The position numbers and the translations under genes are program-made. From NCBI GenBank assembly GCA_024743175.1, contig JANSXA010000002.1, forward strand, positions 372,001 through 436,000: 64,000 bases of DNA, given 5' to 3'. The DNA is from Pseudomonadaceae bacterium (GTDB lineage Bacteria > Pseudomonadota > Gammaproteobacteria > Pseudomonadales > Azotimanducaceae). Below are positions 17,477-27,382 of this stretch, piece by piece. How positions within the stretch are numbered: the first letter of the stretch is position 1; each line of letters starts with the position of its first letter. The notes beneath the pieces are model-generated. The model was not told where the DNA came from. It did not search any database and worked only from the letters and a program-made list of their open reading frames with translations.

Positions 17477-18610
17477 ATGTTGCTGATAAAATGTCTTGCT
17501 GTGCTGTTCGTTGGGTTACTGTCATCTTCTCCAGCCTGGGGAGCAGCACAGAAAAAGCTGGATCACAGCGCTGCAGCGGTGTTCAGCACATCGCCTGATA
17601 AACTGTTCAGCGTCACAGGACAGGTCAACAAACTGGCTGCAGCAACCGCAGCCCAGCAGGCTTGTTCGATTGCTCATCCTCCCCCCTACAGCGAAACAGA
17701 ATACTGCGAGCTGGTATCTCTGGACAAAACCGCGCTGACCACCGTTGCAGATATTCGTGCAGAACTCCCCGATGACCGCCACCCGCTGTTTCTATGGCGT
17801 TTTCAACATGAAGACGCAACAGTCTATCTGGCAGGCTCGGTGCATATTCTGAAGCAAGGGTTTTATCCCCTGCCAACTCAGTACCAGGCAGCCTTCGACC
17901 TCTCGGACAATCTGGTCCTGGAGGTCGATATGACCGCAATCACACCAGCCGAATTGCAGGCAAAAACCATGCAGTATGCGGTACTTGCCAATAATCAACA
18001 GCTGGCAGACGTTTTAGATGAAGGCACCTACAACGCCTTGAGTGACGTGACCGCCCAATATGGTCTGCCGCTGAGCCAGCTCGGTCCGTTTAAGCCCGGT
18101 TTCATCACCCAACAGCTGGCTGTGCTGGCATTGATGTCGGTGGGCTATGATCCAGCGCAAGGTGTTGAGACTTTTTTCACCGCACAAGCGGCAGACAAAA
18201 ACGTACTCGCTTTGGAAACCCTGGATTTCCAGCTTGATCTGCTCATGAACCAACCGCTGCCGACACAAACCGAGATGGTTCGCGACACCCTGGCACAAAT
18301 GGATGAGTTTGAACCTTTTACGGCAGACCTGATAACAGCCTGGCTGAGCGGCGACGATGAGCAGTTCTACCAGGCATTTGCAGCACAATCCGGCACTTCA
18401 GAAGCATCAAAAGCATTTTTGCATCAACTGCTGGACGAACGTAATGTCGGCATGGCCAGACAGATTGAAGGCTATCTCAAATCTAGAGGCACTTACTTTG
18501 TACTGGCTGGCGCAGCACATTACATCGGTGAAAACAGCATCATTGAATTACTCGAAGCAAAAGGATTTCGCGGCGAGCGCATTTACTCAGATCAGACAAT
18601 AACCCCGTGA
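17477..18610 (+). CDS. TraB/GumN family protein
   Basis: A 377-residue exported protein, with signal peptide to about residue 22 (ending PAWGA). The TraB/GumN (Tiki-like metalloprotease) signature appears as TVYLAGSVHILKQGFYPLP in the middle and FVLAGAAHYIGENSIIELL near the end. The paired Gly-x-His and the C-terminal Gly-Ala-Ala-His are the presumed metal-binding positions. It has an unusual N-terminal addition of about 90 residues with two Cys between signal and domain. Biological roles of bacterial members are poorly known. It overlaps the next gene by 4 bases (GTGA). Confidence 0.85.
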   Translation: MLLIKCLAVLFVGLLSSSPAWGAAQKKLDHSAAAVFSTSPDKLFSVTGQVNKLAAATAAQQACSIAHPPPYSETEYCELVSLDKTALTTVADIRAELPDDRHPLFLWRFQHEDATVYLAGSVHILKQGFYPLPTQYQAAFDLSDNLVLEVDMTAITPAELQAKTMQYAVLANNQQLADVLDEGTYNALSDVTAQYGLPLSQLGPFKPGFITQQLAVLALMSVGYDPAQGVETFFTAQAADKNVLALETLDFQLDLLMNQPLPTQTEMVRDTLAQMDEFEPFTADLITAWLSGDDEQFYQAFAAQSGTSEASKAFLHQLLDERNVGMARQIEGYLKSRGTYFVLAGAAHYIGENSIIELLEAKGFRGERIYSDQTITP

Positions 18611-19572
18611 GTGGCGATCCTCATGCCTTTCGACCGAGTAGAGGGCTGCAAAATCCACACCTGCAGACCGTGTTGTCGAGCATGGGCCGTAAGCTGGTGC
18701 CGTCCAGAATACATCAACAGTTCGACGCAGCATCAAAACGGGAAATCATTGCCTTGAACGGCGTTAACCTTGCGGTTGACCTTAATCTGACCCCTGATGC
18801 ACCTCTGATCATGCTGATCCCCGGCTGGCTGGGCAGCTCACAATCTTCTTACGCACGCTCCTGCGCCAGCATCCTGGCCACACATGGGTTTTCAACAGCG
18901 CGCATAAATCTGCGCGATCATGGCAACACCGCCCACCTGAACCAGGGCCTGTTTAACTCAGCCATGATTGAGGAAGTAGTGACCCTGGTGTCTTACCTGC
19001 GCCAGATGTACGGCGCAGCAGGCAGCGGACTGATGGGTTATTCCCTGGGTGGCAACTTCGCGCTGCGCGTTGCCCGGGCTGTGCCTGATTTACCTACACT
19101 TGCAATCGCTCCGGCAATCGAACCCGCCAGCACCATGTATCAAATTGACTCCAGTTCAATCTATCAACGTTATTTCATCAAAAAGTGGCGCAGCGTATGG
19201 CGGGAAAAAGACAAAGCATTCCCGGGTGTTTACAACTTCAGGGATGCCCTGAACTTGAATACCGTCAGTGCGTTAACAGATTATTTTGTCCGTTATCATT
19301 CCGAGTTTGCTTCAACGCAAGCATATTTCCAGGCTTACGACCTTTCTGGAGATGCTCTGGAAGGGGTCAATGCACACATCCTGGCCGCTGCTGACGACCC
19401 GATTATACCGGCAGAACAATATGCTGAATTACCAAGTGGCATCGTTCTGCATCTGACACATCGAGGCGGCCACGGCGCTTATCTCGATTCCTGGCGGCTT
19501 TCCAGCTGGGCAGATGCCTATGCGGCGCAGCACTTCAAAGCAGCGTTAAGCCACCAGTCCTCGTCGCTGTAA
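18607..19572 (+). CDS. YheT-family alpha/beta hydrolase
   Basis: A 321-residue alpha/beta hydrolase of the YheT/EMB8 group. The N-terminal GLQNPHLQTVLSSM is diagnostic, LIPGWLGSSQSSYARS follows, and the nucleophile elbow is GYSLGGNFALR. The catalytic Asp lies in ADDPIIPAEQ and His in RGGHGAYL. Relatives hydrolyse esters or lactones, with no agreed physiological substrate. It begins with GTG overlapping the TraB-like stop by 4 bases, so it is translationally coupled to it. It ends 18 bases before the convergent dehydratase gene. Confidence 0.88.
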   Translation: MSGDPHAFRPSRGLQNPHLQTVLSSMGRKLVPSRIHQQFDAASKREIIALNGVNLAVDLNLTPDAPLIMLIPGWLGSSQSSYARSCASILATHGFSTARINLRDHGNTAHLNQGLFNSAMIEEVVTLVSYLRQMYGAAGSGLMGYSLGGNFALRVARAVPDLPTLAIAPAIEPASTMYQIDSSSIYQRYFIKKWRSVWREKDKAFPGVYNFRDALNLNTVSALTDYFVRYHSEFASTQAYFQAYDLSGDALEGVNAHILAAADDPIIPAEQYAELPSGIVLHLTHRGGHGAYLDSWRLSSWADAYAAQHFKAALSHQSSSL

Positions 19573-19595
19573 CGTTTGAACCAGTTTTCGTTACA
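19568..19595. terminator. Possible bidirectional hairpin over two convergent stop codons
   Basis: TGTAACG (19568-19574) and CGTTACA (19589-19595) are exact complements with a 14-base loop. Each arm contains the stop codon of one of the two convergent genes. A short TTTT lies in the loop, not after the stem, so termination strength is doubtful. Confidence 0.3.
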
Positions 19596-20541
19596 GGGGC
19601 AACTCGACGTTGCCACCGGTAAGAATCACCACAACCCTGCGGCTGTCTGAACCCCAGCTGCCGTGTTTCAGCAGCGCGGCCAGCGGTACCGCGCTGGAGG
19701 GTTCCAGCACCACTTTCAGACACGACATGGCAAGGCGCTGAGCGTCTACAATTTCCTGCTCGCTCACCAGATGAATCGGTAGCTGATAGTTGTCCAGAAT
19801 CTTGAAGTTCATCAGACCCAGAGAAGCCCGCAGGCCGTCAGCAATACTGACAGGAGACATGGGCAGCTGACGTTGATGGGTCTGTAAGGCAACCTGCGCC
19901 TCCCCGGCCAGGGTTGGCTCTACGCCAACAACCTGCACGTTCTTGTTGCTTGCTGCGGGCTTCGACGTGGCCAGCACCGTACCCGCGGCCAGGCCACCAC
20001 CCCCAACAGGCAGCCAGATCTCGTCTATCCGGGTGGTTTGCTCCAGTATTTCCAGCGCGCAGGTACCCTGCCCGGCTATGACATCAAAATGATCGTAGGG
20101 CGGGATGTAACTGGCGCCGGTATCCGCCAGAACTTCAGCGAGTTTATTCTCGCGGGATTTCAGCGTCTTGCCACAGTGCACGATGCGCCCACCATAGCGG
20201 CGTATATTCTCCTGTTTAAACTTGCTTGCGGTATGCGGCACAACGATCGTCGCCGGAAGATTCAGGCGTTGAGCCACTGCAGCCAGAGCAGCGCCATGAT
20301 TACCAGATGAATGCGTCGCGACGCCGAGTTTGCGCACGGCCGCAGGCAGTGCCAACACAGAATTAAGCGCCCCTCGATACTTGAACGACCCGCTTTTCTG
20401 CAGATTCTCACATTTGAACAACACCTCCACACCTGCAAGCTGGTTCAGCGTGTCACTGCTCAGCAATGGCGTCTGGTGAATGCGACCAGCAATACGCTTG
20501 CGCGCGGCGTGAACGTTGCGCAGAGAGGGCGTGGGTTGCAC
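19591..20541 (-). CDS. PLP-dependent threonine/serine dehydratase
   Basis: A 316-residue fold-type II PLP enzyme that deaminates Thr or Ser to the 2-oxo acid and ammonia. The PLP lysine is Lys54 in SGSFKYRGA. The substrate loop is SSGNHGAALA, the phosphate-binding loop is VGGGGLAAGT, and EPSSAVPLAAL is near the end. There is no ACT regulatory domain, so it is of the catabolic or racemase-like short type and not the feedback-regulated IlvA; serine racemase cannot be excluded. It starts with GTG 5 bases after the stop of the HMG-CoA-lyase gene, which puts it in an operon with that gene and glnS. Confidence 0.88.
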   Translation of the reverse strand: MQPTPSLRNVHAARKRIAGRIHQTPLLSSDTLNQLAGVEVLFKCENLQKSGSFKYRGALNSVLALPAAVRKLGVATHSSGNHGAALAAVAQRLNLPATIVVPHTASKFKQENIRRYGGRIVHCGKTLKSRENKLAEVLADTGASYIPPYDHFDVIAGQGTCALEILEQTTRIDEIWLPVGGGGLAAGTVLATSKPAASNKNVQVVGVEPTLAGEAQVALQTHQRQLPMSPVSIADGLRASLGLMNFKILDNYQLPIHLVSEQEIVDAQRLAMSCLKVVLEPSSAVPLAALLKHGSWGSDSRRVVVILTGGNVELPL

Positions 20542-20546
20542 CAGAG

Positions 20547-21467
20547 CTATTGCGCTTCCTGGGTTGCTGGAAAGTTGCCCGCTTTGAGTAGCGAAGACGG
20601 CACAGTTTTATTGAGCACCGGTCCAAGCCACTGGGCGCCCTGAATAAGCGCTTCAAGATCAATGCCATGCTCTACACCCGATCTGTTGAGCATATAAACC
20701 AGATCTTCAGTCGCCACGTTGCCGGACGCGTTGGGCGCAAATGGACAACCACCTATGCCACCAATACTGGCATCGAGGGTATTCACTCCAGCCTGTAAAG
20801 CCGCAAATGCATTGGCGATACCCGTATTGCGGGTGTCATGGAAATGCGCGCGCAACGGCATGTCGGGACCAAGACGCTCGCGCAACATCGTAAACAGGTT
20901 GAACACCTGCAGAGGCACGGCTACGCCAATGGTATCTGCGAGCGCAATCTCTACCGGCGCTGCCTCTGCCAGCGCCTGGGCTATATCGACAACCGCCTGA
21001 GCCTGTACATCACCGCTGAACGGACAGCCAAATGCCACTGCAATCGTCACCTGCACCGGGAAGCCGTTACTGGCGCCGTGGCTGATGACTTTTGTTGCCA
21101 TGCTCAAGGCATGAGCGACATCCAGACCCTGATTGCGCAGGCCAAACACATCTGTGGCCGGCACCACCAGACCTGCTTCATCAAGCCGGGTTGCGCGCAG
21201 CCGGTCGTAACCGCGTTCATTCAGAATCAGACCTGTGTAGGTGACGTCTCCCCGTTGCGGCAGACCCGCACAAACCGCTTCCGCATCCGCCATCTGCGGG
21301 ACACGTTTCGGGTGCACAAAGCTGGTGACTTCAATGCGCTTGCACCCGGCATCCAGGGCGTAATCAATCAGGCGAAGTTTCTCTTCGGTGCTGATCAGTG
21401 TGTCCTCGTTCTGCAAGCCATCCCTGGGGCTGACTTCCATGATCGTGACCTGGTCTGCCATGTGCAT
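20547..21467 (-). CDS. mvaB: Hydroxymethylglutaryl-CoA lyase
   Basis: A 306-residue TIM-barrel lyase that splits HMG-CoA to acetoacetate and acetyl-CoA, the last step of leucine breakdown. SPRDGLQNE at residues 13-21 carries the catalytic Arg and metal-binding Asp. FHDTRNTG supplies the metal-binding His region, and GGIGGCPFAPNASGN holds the active-site Cys. The rest of the leucine route (isovaleryl-CoA dehydrogenase, MCC carboxylase) is not in the window. It sits 2 bases after glnS. HMG-CoA lyase is preferred over other DRE-TIM enzymes because of the Cys-containing signature. Confidence 0.88.
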   Translation of the reverse strand: MHMADQVTIMEVSPRDGLQNEDTLISTEEKLRLIDYALDAGCKRIEVTSFVHPKRVPQMADAEAVCAGLPQRGDVTYTGLILNERGYDRLRATRLDEAGLVVPATDVFGLRNQGLDVAHALSMATKVISHGASNGFPVQVTIAVAFGCPFSGDVQAQAVVDIAQALAEAAPVEIALADTIGVAVPLQVFNLFTMLRERLGPDMPLRAHFHDTRNTGIANAFAALQAGVNTLDASIGGIGGCPFAPNASGNVATEDLVYMLNRSGVEHGIDLEALIQGAQWLGPVLNKTVPSSLLKAGNFPATQEAQ

Positions 21468-21469
21468 GA

Positions 21470-23092
21470 TCAGAACCCCTCGCGCAACGAAACCGTTTTG
21501 TTAAACACACCGGGCAGTTTTGAGTCTTTGCAGAAATAACCCTGCCGTTCAAACTGAAAGTGTGTGTCTTCGTGTTCGATCATCGCCGGTTCAACAAATC
21601 CTTGCAGAATCTCCAGCGAATCTGGGTTTATATCTTCCAGGAAACTGGTCGCCGATGGATCCGGAACACGAAACAGCCGGTTGTAGCTGCGAATTTCCAC
21701 AGGCACAGCCTGCGCAGCGGATACCCAGTGAACAACGCCTTTTGGCTTCAGGCCACTGGTGTCTGATCCGGAACGGGAGTCGGGAAAGTAGGTACATTTA
21801 AGCTCCACAACCTCACCAGCCTCATCACAGATATGTTCGTCACATCGGATGATATAGCCATAACGTAACCGCACCATCTCTCCCGGGCTCAACCGCTTCC
21901 ATTTTTTTGGCGGCTCTATCGCAAAATCATCCTGTTCGATGTACAGCTCGCCTGAAAACGGCATATCGCGCTCACCCAACGATTCATCTTTACCGTGCCA
22001 TCTGCCCGGCATGATTTCAACATCACCGGTCCAGTTTGTGAGTGTGACTTTCAGCGGTCTTAACACACCCATACCACGGCGCGCCGTGTCTTCCAGATCT
22101 TTGCGGATACAGAATTCAAGCAGGTTCATCTCCACACGATTGTCTACTTTGGTCACCCCGACGCGGCTACAGAAATCCCGAATGGCGGCCGGGCGGACAC
22201 CGCGCCGTCGCAGCCCGGCGATGGTGGGCATGCGCGGGTCATCCCAACCATCAACAATTTTTTCTTCGACCAGCCGATGCAGTAATCGCTTGCTCATGAC
22301 TGTGTATTCCAGTCCCAGGCGGGAGAACTCAATCTGAGGGGGGTGAAAATTGACGTTGCTGTTATCGAGCACCCAGTCATACAGCGGCCTGTGGTCGGCA
22401 AATTCAAGCGTGCACAGAGAGTGAGTGATACCCTCCAGGGCATCACTGATACAGTGGGTGAAGTCGTACATCGGGTAGATACACCACTTATCACCCGTGC
22501 GTTGATGATGCACGTGGCGGATACGGTAGAGCACCGGATCACGCATATTGATGTTCGGTGACGCCATATCAATTTTTGCGCGCAGCACGTGTTCACCATC
22601 GGCAAACTCACCCGCCCGCATGCGCGCAAACAGATCGAGATTTTCTGCTACGGATCGATCCCGGAACGGGCTGTTCTGACCGGGTTCGGTCAGCGTGCCA
22701 CGCCGTTCGCGGATCTCTTCTGCGGTTGAGCTGTCCACATAAGCTTTATCATTGCTGATCAGGTCCACGGCAAATTTATACAGCTCTTCAAAGTAGTCTG
22801 ATGCGTGAGTGAGCGTCGACCACTCAAATCCCAGCCAGGCAACGTCTGCCTGGATCGACTGCACAAATTCTTCACTTTCTTTGCTTGGATTGGTGTCATC
22901 GAAGCGCAAAAAAGTCGCGCCACCATATTCCTGCGCCACCCCAAAATTCAGACAGATACTTTTTGCGTGCCCAATGTGCAGATATCCATTGGGCTCCGGT
23001 GGAAAACGGGTGACAACACCAGCGGGCAGCTGACCTTTCGCGATGTCATGTTCAATACGCTGGCGGATAAAATCTTTAGCTTCGTGATCCAT
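21470..23092 (-). CDS. glnS: Glutamine--tRNA ligase
   Basis: A 540-residue class I aminoacyl-tRNA synthetase that charges tRNA-Gln. The [15 protein letters not shown] motif is at residues 31-45 (HIGH 39-42), the KMSKS-equivalent is TVMSKRLL, and the anticodon-binding beta barrels make up the C-terminal part. The frame extends to 23149, but the extra residues resemble no GlnRS N-terminus. ATG 23092 (MDHEAKDF) matches the family start. It is the first gene of a minus-strand group with HMG-CoA lyase and the PLP dehydratase. A direct GlnRS fits beta/gammaproteobacteria. Confidence is high. Confidence 0.96.
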   Translation of the reverse strand: MDHEAKDFIRQRIEHDIAKGQLPAGVVTRFPPEPNGYLHIGHAKSICLNFGVAQEYGGATFLRFDDTNPSKESEEFVQSIQADVAWLGFEWSTLTHASDYFEELYKFAVDLISNDKAYVDSSTAEEIRERRGTLTEPGQNSPFRDRSVAENLDLFARMRAGEFADGEHVLRAKIDMASPNINMRDPVLYRIRHVHHQRTGDKWCIYPMYDFTHCISDALEGITHSLCTLEFADHRPLYDWVLDNSNVNFHPPQIEFSRLGLEYTVMSKRLLHRLVEEKIVDGWDDPRMPTIAGLRRRGVRPAAIRDFCSRVGVTKVDNRVEMNLLEFCIRKDLEDTARRGMGVLRPLKVTLTNWTGDVEIMPGRWHGKDESLGERDMPFSGELYIEQDDFAIEPPKKWKRLSPGEMVRLRYGYIIRCDEHICDEAGEVVELKCTYFPDSRSGSDTSGLKPKGVVHWVSAAQAVPVEIRSYNRLFRVPDPSATSFLEDINPDSLEILQGFVEPAMIEHEDTHFQFERQGYFCKDSKLPGVFNKTVSLREGF

Positions 23093-23148
23093 TGGATAAA
23101 AAATATCACTGAGTCTGCGGGATCCGCATCTTGCACTACACTTTACCA

Positions 23149-23784
23149 ATGGAAAACCCCGATGATGCTATGGAAGATCCAAACAGACCGGAAAATCAGG
23201 AAGCAGACGACGCTCCAGAGTCAACACCCGACCCTCAGGTGGATAGCCTGGGTGACTGGATTGATCGCGCAAAACGCGCGCATGAGCTTGTGGACGCGGT
23301 AAATCTCAATAAAGTAGCTGCACACGATGGCAGTGAAGTCAGCAAACTGAGCACGGTCGCCGATGCTCTCCACGACCTCTCTGAAGGCAAACTAGTTGCT
23401 CATGTTGAAGGCGTAGACGACGTCATGCCCGAAATCGATGCTGAGCAGCAGCGCAAGTCAGATCTGTTTGCAGCGATCGCTGGTGCCGGCTGGGTTGACC
23501 GCATGGGGCGCGTTTTATACGTCTCCGCTGAAAGCGAAGCCGTTAAGCCTCTGGAACTGATTCCGCACCGCGAAGGTTTGCCGGAATTTGATATCTGTAT
23601 TGCACCAACCCAGCGTGTCAGCTACGGCAACTACGGTGTTTTTGTCTCGGGACACGGTATTTTTGCCGCCTCCATTGGCGAACCCGCCAATAAACATCAT
23701 TGGCGCATCGATCGCAGTCAACCCTACGACAGCATGGATGAGTTGATGCGCAGTATCTCTTCTTTTGCGGAAAACGACGAGTAA
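23149..23784 (+). CDS. Hypothetical protein, unrecognised
   Basis: About 211 residues, acidic, without membrane segment or signal peptide. The first 35 residues are rich in Asp, Glu and Pro and probably disordered. Around residues 35-90 is a helical stretch ([18 protein letters not shown]). The second half is compact, with [37 protein letters not shown] and [14 protein letters not shown] do not recognise a family. ATG 23149 is chosen over an upstream TTG at 23131; neither has a clear ribosome binding site. It is divergent from glnS, 56 bases apart, and followed by the transglutaminase-like gene. Confidence 0.65.
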   Translation: MENPDDAMEDPNRPENQEADDAPESTPDPQVDSLGDWIDRAKRAHELVDAVNLNKVAAHDGSEVSKLSTVADALHDLSEGKLVAHVEGVDDVMPEIDAEQQRKSDLFAAIAGAGWVDRMGRVLYVSAESEAVKPLELIPHREGLPEFDICIAPTQRVSYGNYGVFVSGHGIFAASIGEPANKHHWRIDRSQPYDSMDELMRSISSFAENDE

Positions 23785-23840
23785 CGCAAAGCACAAAGCC
23801 TCGGTGTTAGACTGGCGTTTTTGAGCCTGAGCAAACCTCC

Positions 23841-25208
23841 TTGCCTAGAATTGCAGTTATCCTCATCGGCAGCGTTGTCTTTCTGGCTGCCAGCACCATT
23901 GTCGAACTGCGCCAACCTCTGGCAAGCCACATCGCGAAAAAAATGGCTGGAGAGAACTGGTATCGCATCGCCCTGAACAACAATCATGTTGGCTATATGT
24001 ACAACAATGCCTACCGTGATCTCAAAGGACGCTGGCATTTCTTATCTACGACGCACTTTTCCCTGGAACGCAACAGCACCAATACCATCAGCAAGTGGCT
24101 GACGTTTGCCGCAAAACCCCCATTCACATTAACCCGCGCCAGCTATACAAACCGCAGCAGCAGTGGGCACAATGCAACCACTATTGTGGCCACATCGCAG
24201 GGGTTGGAAGCCTCCATTCGACGCAATCAGCAGGCCAACAGCGTCACCCTGCCCTGGCAGTTTGACCTGGATACATTTGTGGCTTTTGAACAGTGGCTGT
24301 CGCGTGAAGCGCCAGTCGCCGGCGCCCAACACCTGACAGAAAGCCTGGATTTTGAGCGCCTGCGTATTACACGCCGCAATTATCGGGTGGTTGAGCAGAA
24401 TGACGAAGGCTATCTGGTAGAAACCAGTGCCCCGTTCGCCGCGACCCGTACCCAGCTGAATACCTACTTCCAACCCCAGCACCTCTCCATGGCCGGCCTG
24501 TTCGACGTGCAGGCAACCAGTGAAGCAGACGCCATCGCCTTGAGTGAAATGCGCAGCAAAACCAATTACCTGTTGGCGCTGGACCAACACCTGCCAGACC
24601 ACACCAATCTGAAAAGCCTGTCCCTGACCCTGCACGGCGCAGGTAACTACAACCTGCCGAAAAAATTCAATCTCACCGCTAATCCCGTTACCAGCAATGG
24701 CAATGGCCAGGCACACAGGGGTGAAACTCTGCAGTTTCCCGTCAGCCATCCCGATATACAGGCACTGGTGGCACAGAGTTTAGCCCGCGCAAAAAACAGC
24801 GGGCAGGACCCGGTGGGTGCGCTGGTCACGACCACCTATGAAAGTCTCACTTACAGTGAAGATGAGCCAGCGGGCGCCGTGCTTACCGCACTACAGAAAC
24901 AGCGTGGCGAGTGCACCGACTACGCCGACCTGTTCAACACCCTGGCTCGAGCGGCCGGTTTTCCCGCACGCAACATTTACGGTCTGGCCTACAAGGACGG
25001 TGCTGATCCGGCGCTGATGTTCCACGCCTGGAATGAAGTTTACGTGGATGGGCAATGGCGTTCGGTAGACCCTACCTGGAATCAGACCCGGGTAGATGCC
25101 AGCCACATCCCTCTGTCAGATGTACAGGCAGCCAGACTGATGCAGGCCAATAACACCAGCGACATCTATTTTGAAGTTACGGCTAAAACTTACTTTTCAG
25201 GCGGCTGA
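23841..25208 (+). CDS. Transglutaminase-like domain protein, membrane anchored
   Basis: A 455-residue protein with an N-terminal hydrophobic anchor (IAVILIGSVVFLAAS) and a large periplasmic part. The C-terminal transglutaminase-like core has the full Cys-His-Asp triad: RGECTDYADLFNTLARAAG, then MFHAWNEVYVDGQWRSVDPT. Bacterial members are usually cysteine proteases or peptide-bond-remodelling enzymes of the cell envelope. The middle region (residues 40-290) has no recognisable domain. The start is taken as TTG 23841, 56 bases after the unknown gene, with a weak ribosome binding site. Catalytic residues are intact, so activity is likely; the substrate is unknown. Confidence 0.82.
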   Translation: MPRIAVILIGSVVFLAASTIVELRQPLASHIAKKMAGENWYRIALNNNHVGYMYNNAYRDLKGRWHFLSTTHFSLERNSTNTISKWLTFAAKPPFTLTRASYTNRSSSGHNATTIVATSQGLEASIRRNQQANSVTLPWQFDLDTFVAFEQWLSREAPVAGAQHLTESLDFERLRITRRNYRVVEQNDEGYLVETSAPFAATRTQLNTYFQPQHLSMAGLFDVQATSEADAIALSEMRSKTNYLLALDQHLPDHTNLKSLSLTLHGAGNYNLPKKFNLTANPVTSNGNGQAHRGETLQFPVSHPDIQALVAQSLARAKNSGQDPVGALVTTTYESLTYSEDEPAGAVLTALQKQRGECTDYADLFNTLARAAGFPARNIYGLAYKDGADPALMFHAWNEVYVDGQWRSVDPTWNQTRVDASHIPLSDVQAARLMQANNTSDIYFEVTAKTYFSGG

Positions 25209-25241
25209 GAGCCGTCTGATGACTGTGTGTCCGCAGATGCC

Positions 25242-26114
25242 TTAAGGGGCCTTGACCCGCAACAGGCCTTCCTGAGTCACAGACGCTATCAGCTGACCAT
25301 TCTCTGCGTGAAAATCCGCATGCACCATACCGCGCGAACCTTGCGCAGTAGACGTGCGTTTATGAAACAACAGCCATTGGTCCAGGGGCACGTCCCGATG
25401 AATCCACAGTGCATGATCCAGCGAGGCCATCTGCAGATCTTCCCGCGGCACTTCACTCTGATGTGGCAAGGCACCAGTAGAAACAAGGCTCATGTCAGAC
25501 GCATAGGCGAGCAGACAGCGCGCCAGCGCCTGATCAGCATCGTCCACACTCTCTCGAAAGCGAATCCACGATGGACTGTGGAAGCGATCCTGCAGCCAGG
25601 CATCTGAGCCAAGACGAAACACCGAGCGCATTTCAAACGGTCGCTCTATTTTTGCCATGGGACTGAGGTGGGGCGATTTGTCCATCAGTGCATGCGCCAC
25701 CTCAACATCGTCCTCAAGTTCTTCCGGCAGTGGGACATTGGGCATTGGATGAGCGTGATCAAATCCCGGCTCAGCGACCTGAAATGAAGCATCGAGGTTG
25801 AAAATCGCTTCGCCATTCTGAATTGCAACAACGCGCCGGGTGGTGAAACTACGGCCATCACGAATACGCTCAACCTCATATAGCACCGGTCGCGTGGTTG
25901 TACCGGCGCGAATAAAGTAGCCATGGAGAGAATGTAAATGCACCCCTTCAACGGTCCGATACGCTGCCATCGCCGCCTGCGACAGGACCTGCCCGCCAAA
26001 CAGTCGTAATGGCGTCGATGTTTCGTTGCTGCCCAGATACAGATTCTGTTCAATCTTTTCCAGATCGAGAATTTCCAGCAGGCGTTTAGCACGGGTGTTA
26101 GCCACATCAGTCAT
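25242..26114 (-). CDS. tesB: Acyl-CoA thioesterase II
   Basis: A roughly 290-residue double hot-dog thioesterase that hydrolyses acyl-CoA to free acid and CoA. Visible blocks are RLFGGQVLSQAAMAAYRTV near residue 40, HSLHGYFIRAGTTTRPVLY, FRLGSDAWLQDRFHSPSWIR, the catalytic Asp region MASLDHALWIHRD, and the C-terminal GQLIASVTQEGLLR with the catalytic Gln. ATG 26114 (MTDVANTRAKRLLEIL) is chosen over GTG 26123. It is convergent with the transglutaminase-like gene (33 bases apart) and divergent from the SGNH gene. Family match to TesB is strong over the full length. Confidence 0.92.
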   Translation of the reverse strand: MTDVANTRAKRLLEILDLEKIEQNLYLGSNETSTPLRLFGGQVLSQAAMAAYRTVEGVHLHSLHGYFIRAGTTTRPVLYEVERIRDGRSFTTRRVVAIQNGEAIFNLDASFQVAEPGFDHAHPMPNVPLPEELEDDVEVAHALMDKSPHLSPMAKIERPFEMRSVFRLGSDAWLQDRFHSPSWIRFRESVDDADQALARCLLAYASDMSLVSTGALPHQSEVPREDLQMASLDHALWIHRDVPLDQWLLFHKRTSTAQGSRGMVHADFHAENGQLIASVTQEGLLRVKAP

Positions 26115-26192
26115 AACAGGCACTCATTCACAGCGATGGGTTGTATCCATTTTTTTCGGCCGTGATACTAAGCCTAAGAGAGGGAGACTGCC

Positions 26193-27344
26193 ATGTTAGA
26201 ACTAAATCCGGATCATGCAAGCATCAGCATGATCGGCGCGCTGGATACTGATGTCAGCGAAGATGGCATCACACCTCGGCGCCTGCCGGACTGGACACGC
26301 CCCCAGGTACCTGCATTTATGGAAATCATGGTGACGCAACCATCCGGCGTACGTCTGGTGTTTGCAACGGATGCAACCCATATTGAACTGGATATCTGCC
26401 TGACGCGCATCCAGATGGCTGACCGCACGCCACGCACTGCGGTATTTGATCTGGTTTGCGATGGCAATTTGCAGCAATCTCATGTTGAGGACAGTGGTCA
26501 TGTCCTGCAGGTTGATCTGCGCAAACCCACACAACCGGTTTTTGTTGCGGGTCAGCCCGGCACAGTTGTGTTTGAAAACCTGCCGGCGGGCATGAAGCAG
26601 TGTGAACTCTGGTTGCCTACGAGTGCACAGGTCGCTTTACGAAAACTGCGTTTTAACGCGCTCGCCACTGTTGAACCCGCCAGCGCTGCAGAAAAAAAAC
26701 GCCGTTGGATACATTATGGCAGTTCAATCAGCCACTGTGCGGAAGCCGCGAGTCCATACCTGAGCTGGCCGGCCATCGCCGCAGTGCGAGGTAATCTGGA
26801 TCTTCTTAATCTGGGTCTGGGTGGCAATTGCCAGCTTGATCAGTTTGTGGCGCGCACTATCCGCGATGAGCCCGCAGATTTAATCAGCCTCAAACTCGGC
26901 ATCAACATCATCAACATGGACTCCATGCGCGAGCGGACCTTCACCCCGGCTGTGCACGGCTTTCTGGATACCATCCGGGAAGGCAAACCAGACACGCCTA
27001 TTCTCATAGTGTCACCCATATTCTGCCCCAGCGCTGAGACCAACCCTGGACCCACTTTGCCTGACGCAGATGGTAAGTTTGTTACTTTTCCCCGCCCCCT
27101 AGAAATCAGCGCCGGCGCCCTGACCTTAGCCTGGGTCAGAAAAATTCTGTCCAGGGTAGTTGCCCAGCGAGAAAACGCCGGTGATCAGAACCTCTTTTAT
27201 CTTGATGGTTTGCAGCTTTTCGGACCCGAGGATGCCAGCGACTTACCGGACGACTTACACCCTAACGGTGAAGGTTACATCCGCATGGGAGAACGCTTTG
27301 CGCAGCTGGCGTTTGCCCCGGATGGACCACTGGCCGGTGCCTGA
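26193..27344 (+). CDS. SGNH/GDSL-type esterase with N-terminal beta domain
   Basis: A 383-residue protein. The first 160 residues form a beta-rich domain of the kind that precedes SGNH hydrolases of carbohydrate esterase type. The hydrolase half has block I HYGSSISHC with the nucleophile Ser near residue 177, block II Gly in LGLGGNCQLDQ, block III Asn in LKLGINI, and the catalytic Asp-His pair in DDLHPNGEGY near 352. No signal peptide is visible, so it is likely cytoplasmic, which is unusual for polysaccharide esterases. GAGAGGGAG precedes the ATG. It lies 38 bases before the FAH-family gene and may share a transcript with it. Confidence 0.82.
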   Translation: MLELNPDHASISMIGALDTDVSEDGITPRRLPDWTRPQVPAFMEIMVTQPSGVRLVFATDATHIELDICLTRIQMADRTPRTAVFDLVCDGNLQQSHVEDSGHVLQVDLRKPTQPVFVAGQPGTVVFENLPAGMKQCELWLPTSAQVALRKLRFNALATVEPASAAEKKRRWIHYGSSISHCAEAASPYLSWPAIAAVRGNLDLLNLGLGGNCQLDQFVARTIRDEPADLISLKLGINIINMDSMRERTFTPAVHGFLDTIREGKPDTPILIVSPIFCPSAETNPGPTLPDADGKFVTFPRPLEISAGALTLAWVRKILSRVVAQRENAGDQNLFYLDGLQLFGPEDASDLPDDLHPNGEGYIRMGERFAQLAFAPDGPLAGA

Positions 27345-27382
27345 CAACGGCACCCGGCTGTAACAGCAGGAGGAGAAAGACA

